Shown here piece by piece: positions 34,988-41,280 of a DNA stretch of 64,000 nt. Both the position numbers and the translations under genes were made by a program. The notes below the pieces were generated by a model that made no database searches, had not been told where the DNA came from, and saw only the letters and a program-made list of their open reading frames with translations. Source of the DNA: Eutreptiella sp. 'Long Island Sound 2002' (Eukaryota; Euglenozoa; Euglenophyceae; Eutreptiales; Eutreptiaceae). Every line of letters starts with the position of its first letter. Positions within the stretch are counted from its first letter, which is position 1. The stretch is from assembly GCA_964036045.1 (NCBI GenBank), contig OZ038380.1:183978185-184042184 (forward strand). The letters run 5' to 3'.

Positions 34988-37900
34988 CCTCGGCCCCAAT
35001 TGCTTTGTCTGTTGCCTTCTCACGTCCCCTTCTGCCAGCTTCTCTGCCCCCCCGACCCCCCCCCCCCGCCAGGGATGGGCTTGAGGGATTGCTCGGTAGG
35101 TAGGAGGCTGAAGCGGGGTTTCAAAAGTGATTGCGAAGGCTGTAGCTGGCGGTTGGCAAAGCGGTTGCTGATGGTTGGCAAAGCGGTTGCTGGTGGTGGG
35201 TGGCAAAGCGGTTGCTGGTGGTTGGTAAGGCGGTTGCTGATGGTTGGCAAGGCGGTTGGGAGACAAGAGCTGACGATCAGAAAACGCGGGCCGTTGAGGG
35301 CGGACGGTTTGGGCGGAGAGCACCGTCACTCCCAAGGAGCGCAGCGGATCACTGCCCCCAAACCCCCTCCCTTCTCTGGGGAAAACAGCACGGCCCCCAC
35401 CAAGAGAGGGCGCCGCCATGTCCCCCCTCCACGCCCCTCTTGCCGTTCCGTCGACCGTCTGCCATGCGGAACCTCTGGGGTGCGTGCGCCCTCTGGGCTA
35501 GGCACCTCAAGTGGTGGAGTGCACGAGGGCCGCTGATGATTGACCTCCAATGCCAACCCTGACGGTGTCCCTTCTTCACAGGCAGTGAGACCTTTTCCTC
35601 ATCAGATGACGCTTGCAGATTGATGGTCTTGCCTTCAACAGCGGGGGTTTCTCCAACCAAAGAGAAGGCATGTTTTTTGTCAGGCTTGTCCTTTATGGTG
35701 TACTGCTCCAAGTCGATGACCTGCAGGGGTCGGGTTCGGGGTCGGGGGCGGGGGCATGGTGGCAGGCTTGTATGCACATACCCTGGGAAGCGCCGCACAT
35801 TCTATCATCCCAGCAAAACGTGCGGGACACGCATGCGTCATGGACATTGTTGTGGTAGGCTAATGTATACAGAATTTTCCTTCTGGCATTCCCGTCTGCG
35901 TCCCCAGACCGAGGAACCCCCCCCCCTCTTGGGTGTGGAGGGGTGTGTAAAGGAGGAAAGCGTAGCTCGATTGTGGAAATAAGCGTAAGTCACTTTTTTT
36001 TGGTTTTTTTTGGCGTAAGTCGCGTAACTTTTTTTTTTTCGGCGTAAGTCGCGTTTTTTTTTCGCGGAAATTTTTTGTTTTTGGTGTAAGTCGCGTAACT
36101 TTTTTTTTTTCGGCGTAAGTCGCGTTTTTTTTTCGCGGAAATTTTTTGTTTTTGGTGTAAGTCGCGTAAACTTTTTTTTTTTTGGTATAAGTCACGTATG
36201 GGAAAAAAAACCCCATTTTTCCAAAAAAAGGCGGGGAAACACAAGAACCACCCAACAACCGCCATTGCTACCGGAGGAGGTGAAGCATATAGCCCCCACG
36301 AACATTTTGGGTACCTCCGGCACGGGTAAAGCAATGGAGCCGTGGCGTGAAGGGTGGTTGTTATTCTCATCACCGGCAGATGGCGGAAATAACGTGCGGC
36401 AGATGGCAGAAATAACGTGGAGCACACTCATCATGACCGCAAACAAAAAATGCAATTTGCCCTTCGGCCTTTGGCAAGCGGTATCAAAATGATTATATTG
36501 CTGCCGGCGCCACCGGCTACGAAGCTCAAGCCAGTGATACCACCTGAGTCCGGTCACCTGGGGCCAACTACATTCTTCGCATGCAACCATAATGGCGTGG
36601 GGCCAACTACAAGAAGTCGCCAAACACACGCTTGTAGATCAAATCAGACTTTGTGTCCGATGCCTTCGGCTTTGCACGCGGATTTGTGTTCCGCGCACAA
36701 GCGTTACGGATGTCCTTCACAAGCAACTCTTCCAGCTCTCGAATAAATCGTTTGTCGTTCACCAACCGACCCTCTGCGACCTTTGGGTACGCCTCGGGCA
36801 CCTCGAAAAACTTCCCACGGATGAACACGTATGGACGGGCATCATCACTTGTGGGGGGGTTAGAAGAGAAAGTGGACTGCGGGGTTTGTGGAGGGGCCTT
36901 AACGTTGCCCTTCACTGACTTCCCATCTTGGAGCACGTCCTCGGAGTTGGAGGCCGGGAAGGCAGGGAATTCTCCCACCGTTGGCTCCGAGGAGGAGGCA
37001 GCAATGTTGCCCTCGGGTTCCGAAAGAGGATCCTCTTCATCGAAAAAGAGGGGGGAAGTAGATGGGGGCAGGGACTCAGGGTTGGAGGCTGGGGGAGGAG
37101 GAGATTCTCCAGGCTTCCAGCAAGTCAACTCCTTCTCCCACCCATTCTCCGGGATGGTGCCGGGGACTCGGAAGGAGCGATCTGCATTGATGATGTGCAG
37201 TGCTTCCTTGATGAATCCTTTCGGCAAAGGTGTAACAACAACATCGTCCAGGCTTCCCCTTTGGTTGGCCACCTCATCACAAAGATGCAGCGATTGATAG
37301 CCACATGACCAACCATCCTCTTGAAAACCCAAAGCCCGAGCATGTGCGGCAACACCCTTTGACTGGAGACGTCTCAACATTGGCCGGACCAAAGAATTAC
37401 CACAAAGTGGCTCCCAAATGTGGACTTTGAAGGCCCATACTGGGACTTTGCAGTCGATGGCACAAAGAAACCAATGGAGCCCTTCGCGATCGTCACTATT
37501 AACAATAAATATGTGGCGCTGCCTCCAAGCCAAACGAACAATTTCATGGTTGTTGCCCTTACTGTCTTCGTACTTCCTCATCCTCTTCAGGCAGGACGCA
37601 ATGTATGTCACCGCCATAGTCCATGCCCGTGGCTCCTCGACCTCATTGTGGTACAACTTGTCGTTCTGCCACGCAACAATGTCCTTGTCGCTTAACCAAT
37701 CTCCCACAACAAGAGGCTTGGTTTCATCGACGGGCGTCCGGCGGGTCGCCATCCGTGCTGGAGCCACAGGGATAGCAATATCCTCCTCCTCGGAAATGCC
37801 GGCAATCAACGGCTTGGCTACGTTGGAGGGAGTGGCAAGGACAGGCACCACAGCATCTTGCTCTGGAGTGGCGGCATTTGAAAGCTCGCTCACCCTACCA

Positions 37901-40826
37901 GCTAGTACGAACGCCTCGTACGAGTCCACCTCATCCTCAACAGGACAAGGGGGCAAGGTGGATTGCAGGAGGGAATCCACATCAACCCCAACTCGAGGGG
38001 CCACGCAAAAAAGCGTGGATTGTGAGTCCCTAACCCCAACTCGAGGGGCCACACAACAAAGCGTGGATTGTGAGTCCCTAACCCCAACTCGAGGGGCCAC
38101 GCAACAAAGCGTGGATTGTGAGTCCCTAACCCCAACTCGAGGGGCCACGCGAAAAAGCGTGGATTGTGAGTCCCTAACCCCAACTCGAGGGGCCGTGTAA
38201 CGAAAAAAACGTACCTCGCGTTTTTATAAAAAAAAAGCGTAACTCGCTTTTTTTTAAAAAAAAGCGTAACTCGCTTAGTTATTCATTTTTTTGCCGTAGG
38301 TCGCGTATCAAACAAAGCGTAAGGCGCGTAACTTTTTTTTTTTAGGTGTAGGTCGCGTCGCAAAAAAAGCGTAAGTCGCGTATCATACATTTTTCAGTTT
38401 TTTTTTTCCACACTCGACTTACGCCTAAAAAAAATAATAAATAAGCGGCTTACGCCAAATAAAAAAAAATAAGCGACTTACGCTTGACACTGTGTAAAGG
38501 GGCGTGTGAATGGGGACTGGGTGTGTGGAGGCATGCCAAAGGCTGTGTGAATGGGGAATGGGTGTGGAGGGGTGGCTTGTTGGGGGGGGGGGGGGGGTTA
38601 GAAAGAGGGAGGAGGGGGGTCTGAAGGGGGGGGGGGGTTGGCTGGGACCCCCTTCCTCCTGAGGTGTCCAACCCCAAAAAGAAAAAGATTCTTTTTTTCA
38701 GCAAACCACACCAGCATACCTTTGGATGAACAGTAAGTATGCAACACAATGCAAGAGGCAATGCTCTCCTTGAGGGACGGAAAAGCAGTACTTGGTCAAG
38801 GATATGTTGCGGATGTTGGGGCTGCCCATTGAAAGCGCCAGTAAAACGAAAATACATGAGGGGGGCACCCATCTCCTGAACGGTGGCAGTTTTCACTGCC
38901 TTGGAACCGGGAAAAAGCGTTCCATGGCCTATCCTACAACACAAATAGACAACAGGGCCACAACATACCACTGCACATCCATGCGGCGGTTGTAGGCCGC
39001 CAAAATGGTTTTTCACCCCCACAAATTGTCCGTGTTCGAGGGACGGGGGTCTTAGGGGGGGGGGGGACCCCCTCCTCCTCTGGTGTATGGTCATACTAAT
39101 AATTCCCTGGGGGGGGGGGGGGGTCGGAGGCATGCGTGTATGGGTGTGTGACGCGGCGTGTGGGCTGGTCGGTGGGCAGGACGTCTTTTGAGTGGGGGGG
39201 GGGAGGGGGGGAGGGGGTTTGGGACCCAAAGTTTGCGTACCAAAATGGCCCGATCACATTCTCCCCGATGCAAATTTCGTTATGTCCCACGATGGTCACT
39301 TTGGTCTGGGGGGGGGAGGGGATTTTGGCGAAGGCCCCCCCCCCCCCCTTGGGGTTTTGATTATTCTCAAGACGCGTGTGGGGGGGGGGGGGCGCTGCAG
39401 GAGATGGGAGGTTGTATACGTTGCTCATCTTCGTCATTTCCTCATGATGATACACCACCAGCTCCTGCCCCTTCAGAAAGAACCACCGCTTCTTCCACAT
39501 CTTGAGCACGCCGCTGGAGGACTGCTTCCGTAGGGCCCCGCTGATCGAGTTTGGGGCCGTCGAGGGCATGGGTGGGGGGCCGGACGCTGAGATGGGGTGA
39601 GACGGGGTGAGTCTGCGCCCGTAGTCGATGGGACCGCACCCGAACGACGACCGCCGCTGGATGATGGGGAGGGACAGCTCCACCAGCTCCTCGTCCACGG
39701 AGCACGTGCGGCTGGCGGCCTTGAGGGTCTCGCTGGCATCGCTGTTGGAGCGCCCAACGAAAGAGGTTTGACGGAAGGAGTGCGAGCGTTGCCGTTCTAG
39801 AGAGTTCCGGAAGGACCACGAGCGTGAGCGCATCGCGCAGGGGCTGAAAGGCCTGGGAGAACTGGGAGACCTGGGGGCCCTGCGGAAAATGAACGCAGAG
39901 AGCGAGTGGAGGAGTCGCACTGCACTGCGTGGGTCCTCTATTCCTGTGCGTGCGTGTGTGTGTGTGTGTGTGTGCCAGGGTCCCCGTTCAATTGTGCTCA
40001 TACTGCGAGGCTCAACATTCCTTCCTGCCTACCACTACTGCGAGCCATGAGTTTGGTGTTCGGCCCTGCAGGGGGGCAGCCCTGATGGGCAGTTTTCTCC
40101 ATATGTACAGGTGCCGCAAACAGACCACAGCTCCTGGCCCTTGAACCCCACCACGGAGCAGCACGCCACGTATTGCATGCTCGTGTGCCCTACCGCTCCC
40201 ACAGACCATCCCCATGCATCCCTGGAGACGGCCGAGTGCACGTGCGCGCGCACGTGTGTGTGTGCGGGGGGGGGGGGGGGCTGACGCCAAAATCCATTGA
40301 AACCAAAGCAGAGTGTTTGTCATCAGACAACACCGTTCCTACCGCAGCAAATTTCACTCGCTTGTGTGTGTGTGTGTGTGTGTGTGTGTTCGTGTGCTGA
40401 AGGCGCTGTTATCTGAAGGTGTAGGCCAGGATGCCATACCGATGGTAAGGTGGGTCTTGAGCCCTGAACCTGAGGACTAAGCCTACCCTTAGCCCTGTTG
40501 ACTGGTGCCTCGCGCAGGTGACCCTCCCCACCCCTGAACCTCCACAACCATCAGTCCATCGTACTACTATGAGTAAAGCAAAATGGTGCCCTTCAGCAAC
40601 CACCGGGAAGAGCAGAGGGGTGCTGAAGGGAGCGAGGGACAAGGGGAAGCCAAAGTGATCCGGCAAACCTTGGTCCACCAAACGCGGGGCTGGCCAACGT
40701 GCCAAGCACAGAGCTTCCGGCAGGAGACGCTGCATACGAACGCAGCTTGTCCCACTTATCGCCGTCCACGAAGGCAGTGCGTTGCACTTGCAGTGACGAC
40801 AGCACACGGGCCTGCCAGCGCGAATC
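14833..40826 (-). CDS. PH-domain AGC protein kinase (AKT-like), gene span with ten exons
   Basis: Exons (descending) are 40826-40669, 39879-39420, 35720-35592, 34557-34291, 30920-30756, 28122-27904, 27153-27011, 24611-24485, 18781-18684 and 15016-14833. All junctions are GT-AG and every phase joins. Numbering from the first in-frame Met (39833) gives 581 residues: PH domain about 97-195, glycine loop 244-251, ATP-site Lys266, alpha-C Glu285, catalytic YRD Asp357, DFG Asp375, activation-segment SFCGTPQY 387-394, AGC C-tail with FKP, turn motif Thr550 and hydrophobic motif FCGYSF 565-570. By family knowledge it phosphorylates Ser/Thr on cytosolic substrates after recruitment to phosphoinositides by the PH domain and activation by a PDK1/TORC2-type mechanism. 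The third loop glycine is Ala (GRGHCAKV). The 40826 exon shows the N-terminus is longer, and the true start was not found. Introns of 0.75-5.7 kb carry most of the window's transposons. Confidence 0.9.
17349..18002 (-). mobile_element. LINE fragment: reverse-transcriptase-associated zinc-knuckle region
   Basis: A 217-codon frame contains [20 protein letters not shown], then [17 protein letters not shown], spaced like the zf-RVT zinc-binding domain that follows the reverse transcriptase in many non-LTR retrotransposons, and then hydrophobic Trp-rich segments ([11 protein letters not shown]). The catalytic reverse-transcriptase part is absent. Upstream in the same frame there is a stop, and the neighbouring sequence is microsatellite, so this is a 5'-truncated dead copy. 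It is inserted in sense orientation in a kinase intron. Confidence 0.7.
18047..18075. repeat. (TG)n microsatellite
   Basis: Uninterrupted TG repeat of about 28 bp within the kinase intron. Confidence 0.85.
18231..18530. repeat. GGTGGC/GGCTGT minisatellite array
   Basis: About 300 bp of T/G-rich hexamers (TGGCTG, TGGCGG, GGTGGC variants). The long Gly-rich, Val/Ala-rich, His/Thr-rich and Pro-rich frames over it are artefacts of the repeat. It is followed by a C run at about 18547-18560. Confidence 0.85.
18684..18781 (-). CDS. Kinase gene, AGC C-tail exon
   Basis: The acceptor is CCCCGTGCAG. It reads [19 protein letters not shown] and [13 protein letters not shown], the start of the AGC C-terminal tail. 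The donor CACAG|GTCTCG is phase 2 and fits the final exon. Confidence 0.93.
19815..20015 (+). pseudogene. Acidic coding-like remnant with one in-frame stop
   Basis: One frame reads [27 protein letters not shown], stop (TAG at about 19903), [20 protein letters not shown] and [15 protein letters not shown]. Acidic composition continues on both sides of the stop in the same frame, as in a decayed N-terminal acidic region of a transposon or host protein. No family is recognised. Confidence 0.35.
20968..21235 (+). repeat. Three tandem copies of an 80-95-bp unit
   Basis: The unit GAACACCTATCCGGTGG, then CCGCTTTGGTACACCACCTG and GTGCTTTGCATGCTTTGCTCT, occurs at about 20980, 21077 and 21158. Copies 2 and 3 are closest to each other. 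Confidence 0.8.
22064..23230 (+). repeat. 1.16-kb telomere-tipped unit, copy 1
   Basis: Begins TTAGGGTTAGGGTCACCGAGCTGGTGG and ends CCACCAGCTCGGTCCCAATA then TTCAGTCTTGA, so ACCGAGCTGGTGG is an inverted terminal repeat. A (CAG)n tract at 22146-22182 and CAAG-CAG repeats to 22217 follow the left end. Two frames, one starting MGK (22226) and one spanning the AAAATGGG-rich right half, are largely preserved in the other copies. It is immediately followed by copy 2. Confidence 0.85.
23231..24397 (+). repeat. 1.16-kb telomere-tipped unit, copy 2 (tandem)
   Basis: High identity to copy 1 in the same orientation, starting at the next TTAGGG. Its (CAG)n tract is shorter (23313-23350). The frame at 23675-24190 (171 codons) is longer than in copy 1 because copy 1 carries a deletion near 22740-22750. 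It ends in the same ACCGAGCTGGTGG inverted repeat. Confidence 0.85.
24393..24431. repeat. Head-to-head telomere-like tract
   Basis: TTAGGGTTAGGTTAG, a short joint (TTA), then CCCGAACCCTAACCCTAACC. The TTAGGG-to-CCCTAA order is that of two chromosome ends joined head to head, though each side has only two to three units. Confidence 0.7.
24485..24611 (-). CDS. Kinase gene, C-lobe end exon (RLxG and HxFF)
   Basis: This exon opens with the base that completes AGG, then [20 protein letters not shown] and RKQRLAG, and ends [17 protein letters not shown]. The pattern (RFPxxLSxxAxxLLxxLLxxDPxxRLG ... HPFFxxIDW) is that of AGC kinases and fills the gap between the F-helix and the C-tail. Confidence 0.92.
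24612..27010 (-). other. Intron 7 of the kinase gene (2.4 kb)
   Basis: Contains a GTGGTGCCGAGTGGTTAAAA repeat copy (25160-25220), C/G runs and a copy of the three-locus 160-bp repeat (26635-26790). No exon-like sequence was found beyond these. Confidence 0.65.
26635..26790 (-). repeat. Three-locus 160-bp repeat, copy 1 (coding-like)
   Basis: In minus orientation it reads [20 protein letters not shown] before a frame break. Copies at 50865-51050 (plus) and 59625-59800 (minus) keep the frame: RLDRWLEEVAQAVGDGYCRL and [20 protein letters not shown], followed by a GHRL ending. This could be a fragment of a once-coding mobile element. Its identity is unknown. Confidence 0.65.
27011..27153 (-). 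CDS. Kinase gene, F-helix exon
   Basis: [20 protein letters not shown] is the conserved F-helix and following loop. The exon ends in phase 2 at GTCAG|GTCCCG. It begins GTG CTG AGG after CCTCTGCAG. Confidence 0.95.
27154..27903 (-). other. Intron 6 of the kinase gene (750 bp), half occupied by a purine tract
   Basis: The shortest intron. The purine-only array listed next takes up about half of it. Confidence 0.8.
27250..27625. repeat. (AGGCAG/AGGAAG)n near-all-purine tract
   Basis: About 370 bp of hexamers AGGCAG, AGGAAG and AGGTAG on the plus strand, with higher-order blocks of about 60 bp. On the transcribed (minus) sense strand this is a T/C-rich tract. Arg-rich and Leu/Pro-rich frames over it are artefacts. 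Confidence 0.85.
27904..28122 (-). CDS. Kinase gene, catalytic-loop and activation-segment exon
   Basis: 73 codons with [11 protein letters not shown], the catalytic loop TYRDLKLSN (AGC kinases usually have LKPEN), LTDFGLAT, and [12 protein letters not shown]. Ser387 occupies the place of the PDK1 site in AKT. The donor is GAG|GTAGCG. Confidence 0.97.
28285..28328. repeat. Long hairpin (TTTGTGG ... CCACAAA)
   Basis: TTTGTGGGCCCGGAA pairs with TTTCCGGGGTCCACAAA through nearly 16 positions with almost no loop. It is flanked by C and G runs, as in the G-run-tipped elements elsewhere in this window. Confidence 0.65.
29120..29740. repeat. Degenerate repeat of TGTGCACAAAC...ATAGCACC units in opposed orientation
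   Basis: Units of 35-45 bp, variants of TGTGCACAAACNATATAGCACCC, run from about 29440 to 29740. Reverse-complement-like variants (GGGTGCTATATxTTTGTGTAC) run from about 29200 to 29400. The two halves could pair as one large imperfect hairpin. Confidence 0.65.
30395..30625 (-). repeat. 215-bp dispersed repeat, copy 1
   Basis: Sequence containing CAAACAGGACAAGTCATCC, GTTGACACAACCAAAACACG and AGGCCAATAGGCGCCGCCAA recurs as reverse complement at 56985-57190. A weaker relative lies at 61700-61945. It is bounded by a C run and a C-rich stretch. Confidence 0.75.
30756..30920 (-). CDS. Kinase gene, alpha-C helix to hinge exon
   Basis: 55 codons. [19 protein letters not shown] contains the alpha-C Glu, and [15 protein letters not shown] is the hinge. 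The acceptor is TTGTCTCAG and the donor is CAG|GTCCAC. Confidence 0.95.
31815..31995 (+). repeat. Repeat with tRNA-like A box, copy 1
   Basis: GGACGCGGTGGCCTAAGGGGTAAGCA resembles the 5' part of a tRNA with a pol III A box. It is followed by ACAACGGAGGCCTCCACTC and GTGGCCGCCCACACCCC. The copy at 47375-47560 shares all of these. I find no matching B box, so this is at most a decayed tRNA-derived SINE. Confidence 0.5.
32105..32399 (+). pseudogene. GTTTCGCGTTTCG repeats followed by acidic coding remnant / PYGPWDH on the other strand
   Basis: Three copies of GTTTCGCGTTTCG (about 32106, 32137 and 32201) precede a plus frame reading [12 protein letters not shown]. The minus strand over the same bases reads [18 protein letters not shown] followed by a Ser/Asp repeat. 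Because PYGPWDH is also found at 1783, the minus frame is the likelier original coding strand. The element is decayed. Confidence 0.4.
32453..33614 (-). repeat. 1.16-kb telomere-tipped unit, copy 3 (inverted)
   Basis: Reverse complement of the units at 22064-24397, with the same ACCGAGCTGGTGG ends, (CAG)n tract (33489-33531, as CTG) and CCCTAACCCTAACC at the outer edge. The 163-codon frame at 32674-33165 corresponds to the 171-codon frame of copy 2. Confidence 0.85.
33980..34215. repeat. GCGCACCGCGCG cluster and CGACGGCGGTTGG minisatellite
   Basis: GCGCACCGCG motifs at 33985-34035 are related to 31825-31850. They are followed by five diverged units of ACCGACGGCGGTTGGGGG at 34085-34205. The CGGCGGTTGG unit recurs at 19060-19115, 42240-42370, 52435-52800 and elsewhere. 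Confidence 0.65.
34291..34557 (-). CDS. Kinase gene, PH C-terminal helix, linker and kinase N-lobe
   Basis: 89 codons. [10 protein letters not shown] supplies the PH C-terminal helix with its conserved Trp, then a polar linker of about 40 residues, then [18 protein letters not shown] (glycine loop) and IYAMKIMRK (ATP-binding Lys). The donor is AAAG|GTCTGG. Confidence 0.92.
34600..34800 (+). repeat. 170-bp dispersed repeat, copy 1
   Basis: A G-run followed by GGGCC...CAGCCCCGGCCGACC, then ATGAAATTTATTAAAGGGG, GGCTGATTTTAGGTACACAA and GGGCCTCTGGAG. The same order is found at 48610-48790, and a shorter copy lies at 50770-50880. It lies within kinase intron 3 (34558-35591), just upstream of the exon at 34291-34557. 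Confidence 0.7.
34930..34983. repeat. (CT)n microsatellite
   Basis: Uninterrupted CT repeat of about 54 bp in the kinase intron at 34558-35591. Confidence 0.95.
35140..35275 (+). repeat. GGTTGGCAAAGCGGTTGCTG minisatellite
   Basis: Five to six diverged units of TTGGCAAAGCGGTTGCTGATGG in a row inside kinase intron 3. Confidence 0.8.
35592..35720 (-). CDS. Kinase gene, PH-domain middle exon
   Basis: 43 codons between CCCCTGCAG| and AAAG|GTCTCA, both phase 0. It reads [19 protein letters not shown] and [12 protein letters not shown], the typical central PH strands. Confidence 0.9.
36607..38200 (-). CDS. Ulp1/SENP-like (C48) cysteine protease ORF of the transposon
   Basis: A single open frame of about 520 codons, with no ATG before residue 133 of the stretch that starts at 38148. 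The true start is therefore unknown, unless it begins at that Met or after an upstream exon. The N-terminal part is a 16-residue tandem repeat ([16 protein letters not shown]). The core reads [15 protein letters not shown], then [11 protein letters not shown] (His at about 225), VHIWEPL (Glu where the family usually has Asp) and [14 protein letters not shown] (Gln and Cys at about 282), the order of the Ulp1 catalytic residues. By family knowledge such enzymes cleave SUMO or related ubiquitin-like proteins or viral/transposon polyproteins. The C-terminal 200 residues are Pro/Ser/Glu-rich, ending KRVFGDFL. The frame is intact, so decay is not advanced. Confidence 0.75.
37986..38194 (-). repeat. 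48-bp tandem repeat (4.4 copies), in frame, with internal palindrome
   Basis: Each unit contains CCCCAACTCGAGGGG and CCACGCAACAAAGCGTGG, two self-complementary blocks, and encodes 16 residues. Units differ at only one to three bases, so the array is young. The same palindromic block is found diverged at 1633-1705, 11490-11540 and 62215-62270. Confidence 0.85.
38200..38480. repeat. Right subterminal repeat block of the transposon
   Basis: Many copies of GCGTAAGTCGCG, GCGTAACTCGC and their reverse complements between A and T runs. The left block (35980-36200) is built of two 70-bp units with the same motif. In transposons such arrays usually bind the transposase. Confidence 0.75.
38591..39105. 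mobile_element. G-run element of the TATTAGAA family, about 500 bp
   Basis: The left end has a G run then TTAGAAAGAGG, TCTGAAGGGGGG and TTGGCTGGGACCCCC. The right end is CCTCCTCTGGTGTATGGTCATACTAATAATTCC. The compact relative at 59037-59274 has the same layout with intact ends. The middle of this copy carries unrelated sequence. Confidence 0.5.
39110..39419. repeat. G-run-rich repeat shared with 45885-46030
   Basis: GTTTGGGACCCAAAGTTTG, then GTACCAA, GGCCCGA, ATTTCGTTATGTCCCACGATG and GTCACTTTGGTCTGG before a G run. The same order occurs at 45895-46000. It directly adjoins the donor of the PH exon. Confidence 0.7.
39420..39879 (-). CDS. Kinase gene, exon with Ser/Arg-rich leader and first half of PH domain
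   Basis: The acceptor is ATTTTCCGCAG. The first in-frame Met is at 39833 ([11 protein letters not shown]), in a basic, serine-rich leader with several RxxS/T-like sites. The first PH strands are [20 protein letters not shown] and [12 protein letters not shown]. The donor is AAC|GTATAC, phase 0. Confidence 0.88.
39945..39975. repeat. (TG)n microsatellite
   Basis: TG repeat just upstream (minus sense) of the PH exon. A second one lies at 40362-40390, after a G run at 40266-40280. Confidence 0.85.
40669..40826 (-). CDS. Kinase gene, N-terminal exon upstream of the PH exon
   Basis: The acceptor CTGATGCAG precedes GAT TCG CGC TGG. The frame reads [19 protein letters not shown] and on to LASPAFGGP, and ends CCA AG|GTTTGC in phase 2. 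The next exon (39879) begins with the one base needed to complete AGG, so the two join in frame. The domain is unrecognised. The exon begins in phase 0, which is also the phase in which the GDH-like exon ending at 43237 stops. Confidence 0.6.
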
Positions 40827-41039
40827 CTGCATCAGAGGGGCCACAGATCCAGGGACACGGTGGAAATCTCCATTTTGGCCGTTCCGCTACCCGTCATTAC
40901 GTGGCGACGGGGCTAGCAGATATGGGCTGGAGGCCCTGAGGTTGGGGGTTGGGGGGGTCCCAATATGTCATACCTCAAAATGATCGCCACGTCGCCACGT
41001 CAGCTGATCGTTAAGAGGCAGACAGAGAGAGAGGGGGGG

Positions 41040-41280
41040 GGGTCGGGGACGGGCCGTTGCTCAGAATTGTCCAAACCCATTTGTCCGCACCCCGTGAAGA
41101 AAGGCAAGAAAGGCGTGCCTGAAATGTGGTCTGCCTGCCCCCTCGGCAACGGCATAGGGCCGCACCCTTTGAGACTGCAGCTTCGCCAGACCGTTTTTGT
41201 GACCCGCATTGTTCTCATGCTCCCGCACACCCATGTCCCTGGACCCACCCAAGACCTGAAGACCCAAGACAAAACGCACC
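41040..41280 (+). repeat. Inverted repeat pair, left member
   Basis: Contains GGGGACGGGCCGTTGCTC, GCGTGCCTGAAATGTGGTCTGC, CTTTGAGACTGCAGCTTCGCC and CTCATGCTCCCGCACACCCAT. The reverse complement of this order is found at 44810-45000. The pair flanks the assembly gap. Confidence 0.8.

Larger units (their letters stand above)
35954..38490 (-). mobile_element. DNA transposon with Ulp1/C48-type protease ORF and 10-bp target duplication
   Basis: The 2537-bp element is flanked by identical TGTGTAAAGG (35944-35953 and 38491-38500). The ends are inverted: near the left GGAAAGCGTAGCTCG and AAGCGTAAGTCACTT, and on the right, reverse-complemented, GTCAAGCGTAAGTCGCTT. Each terminal 200-290 bp is packed with GCGTAAGTCGCG and poly(T)/poly(A) runs, giving long subterminal inverted repeats. 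Target duplications of 9-11 bp are typical of Mutator-like elements, some of which are known to carry Ulp1-like proteases. No transposase is present, so the element is non-autonomous or incomplete. It lies in the intron between the first two PH exons of the kinase gene. The duplicated 10-mer sits in a GTGTGGAGGGG-type repeat, so chance is not excluded. Confidence 0.75.

Noticed and set aside
34681-35103. Ser-Leu repeat frames
   Set aside because: Artefact of the (CT)n microsatellite.
37986-38194. CRISPR array
   Set aside because: The 48-bp units are contiguous with no unique spacers, lie in an open frame and the genome is eukaryotic.
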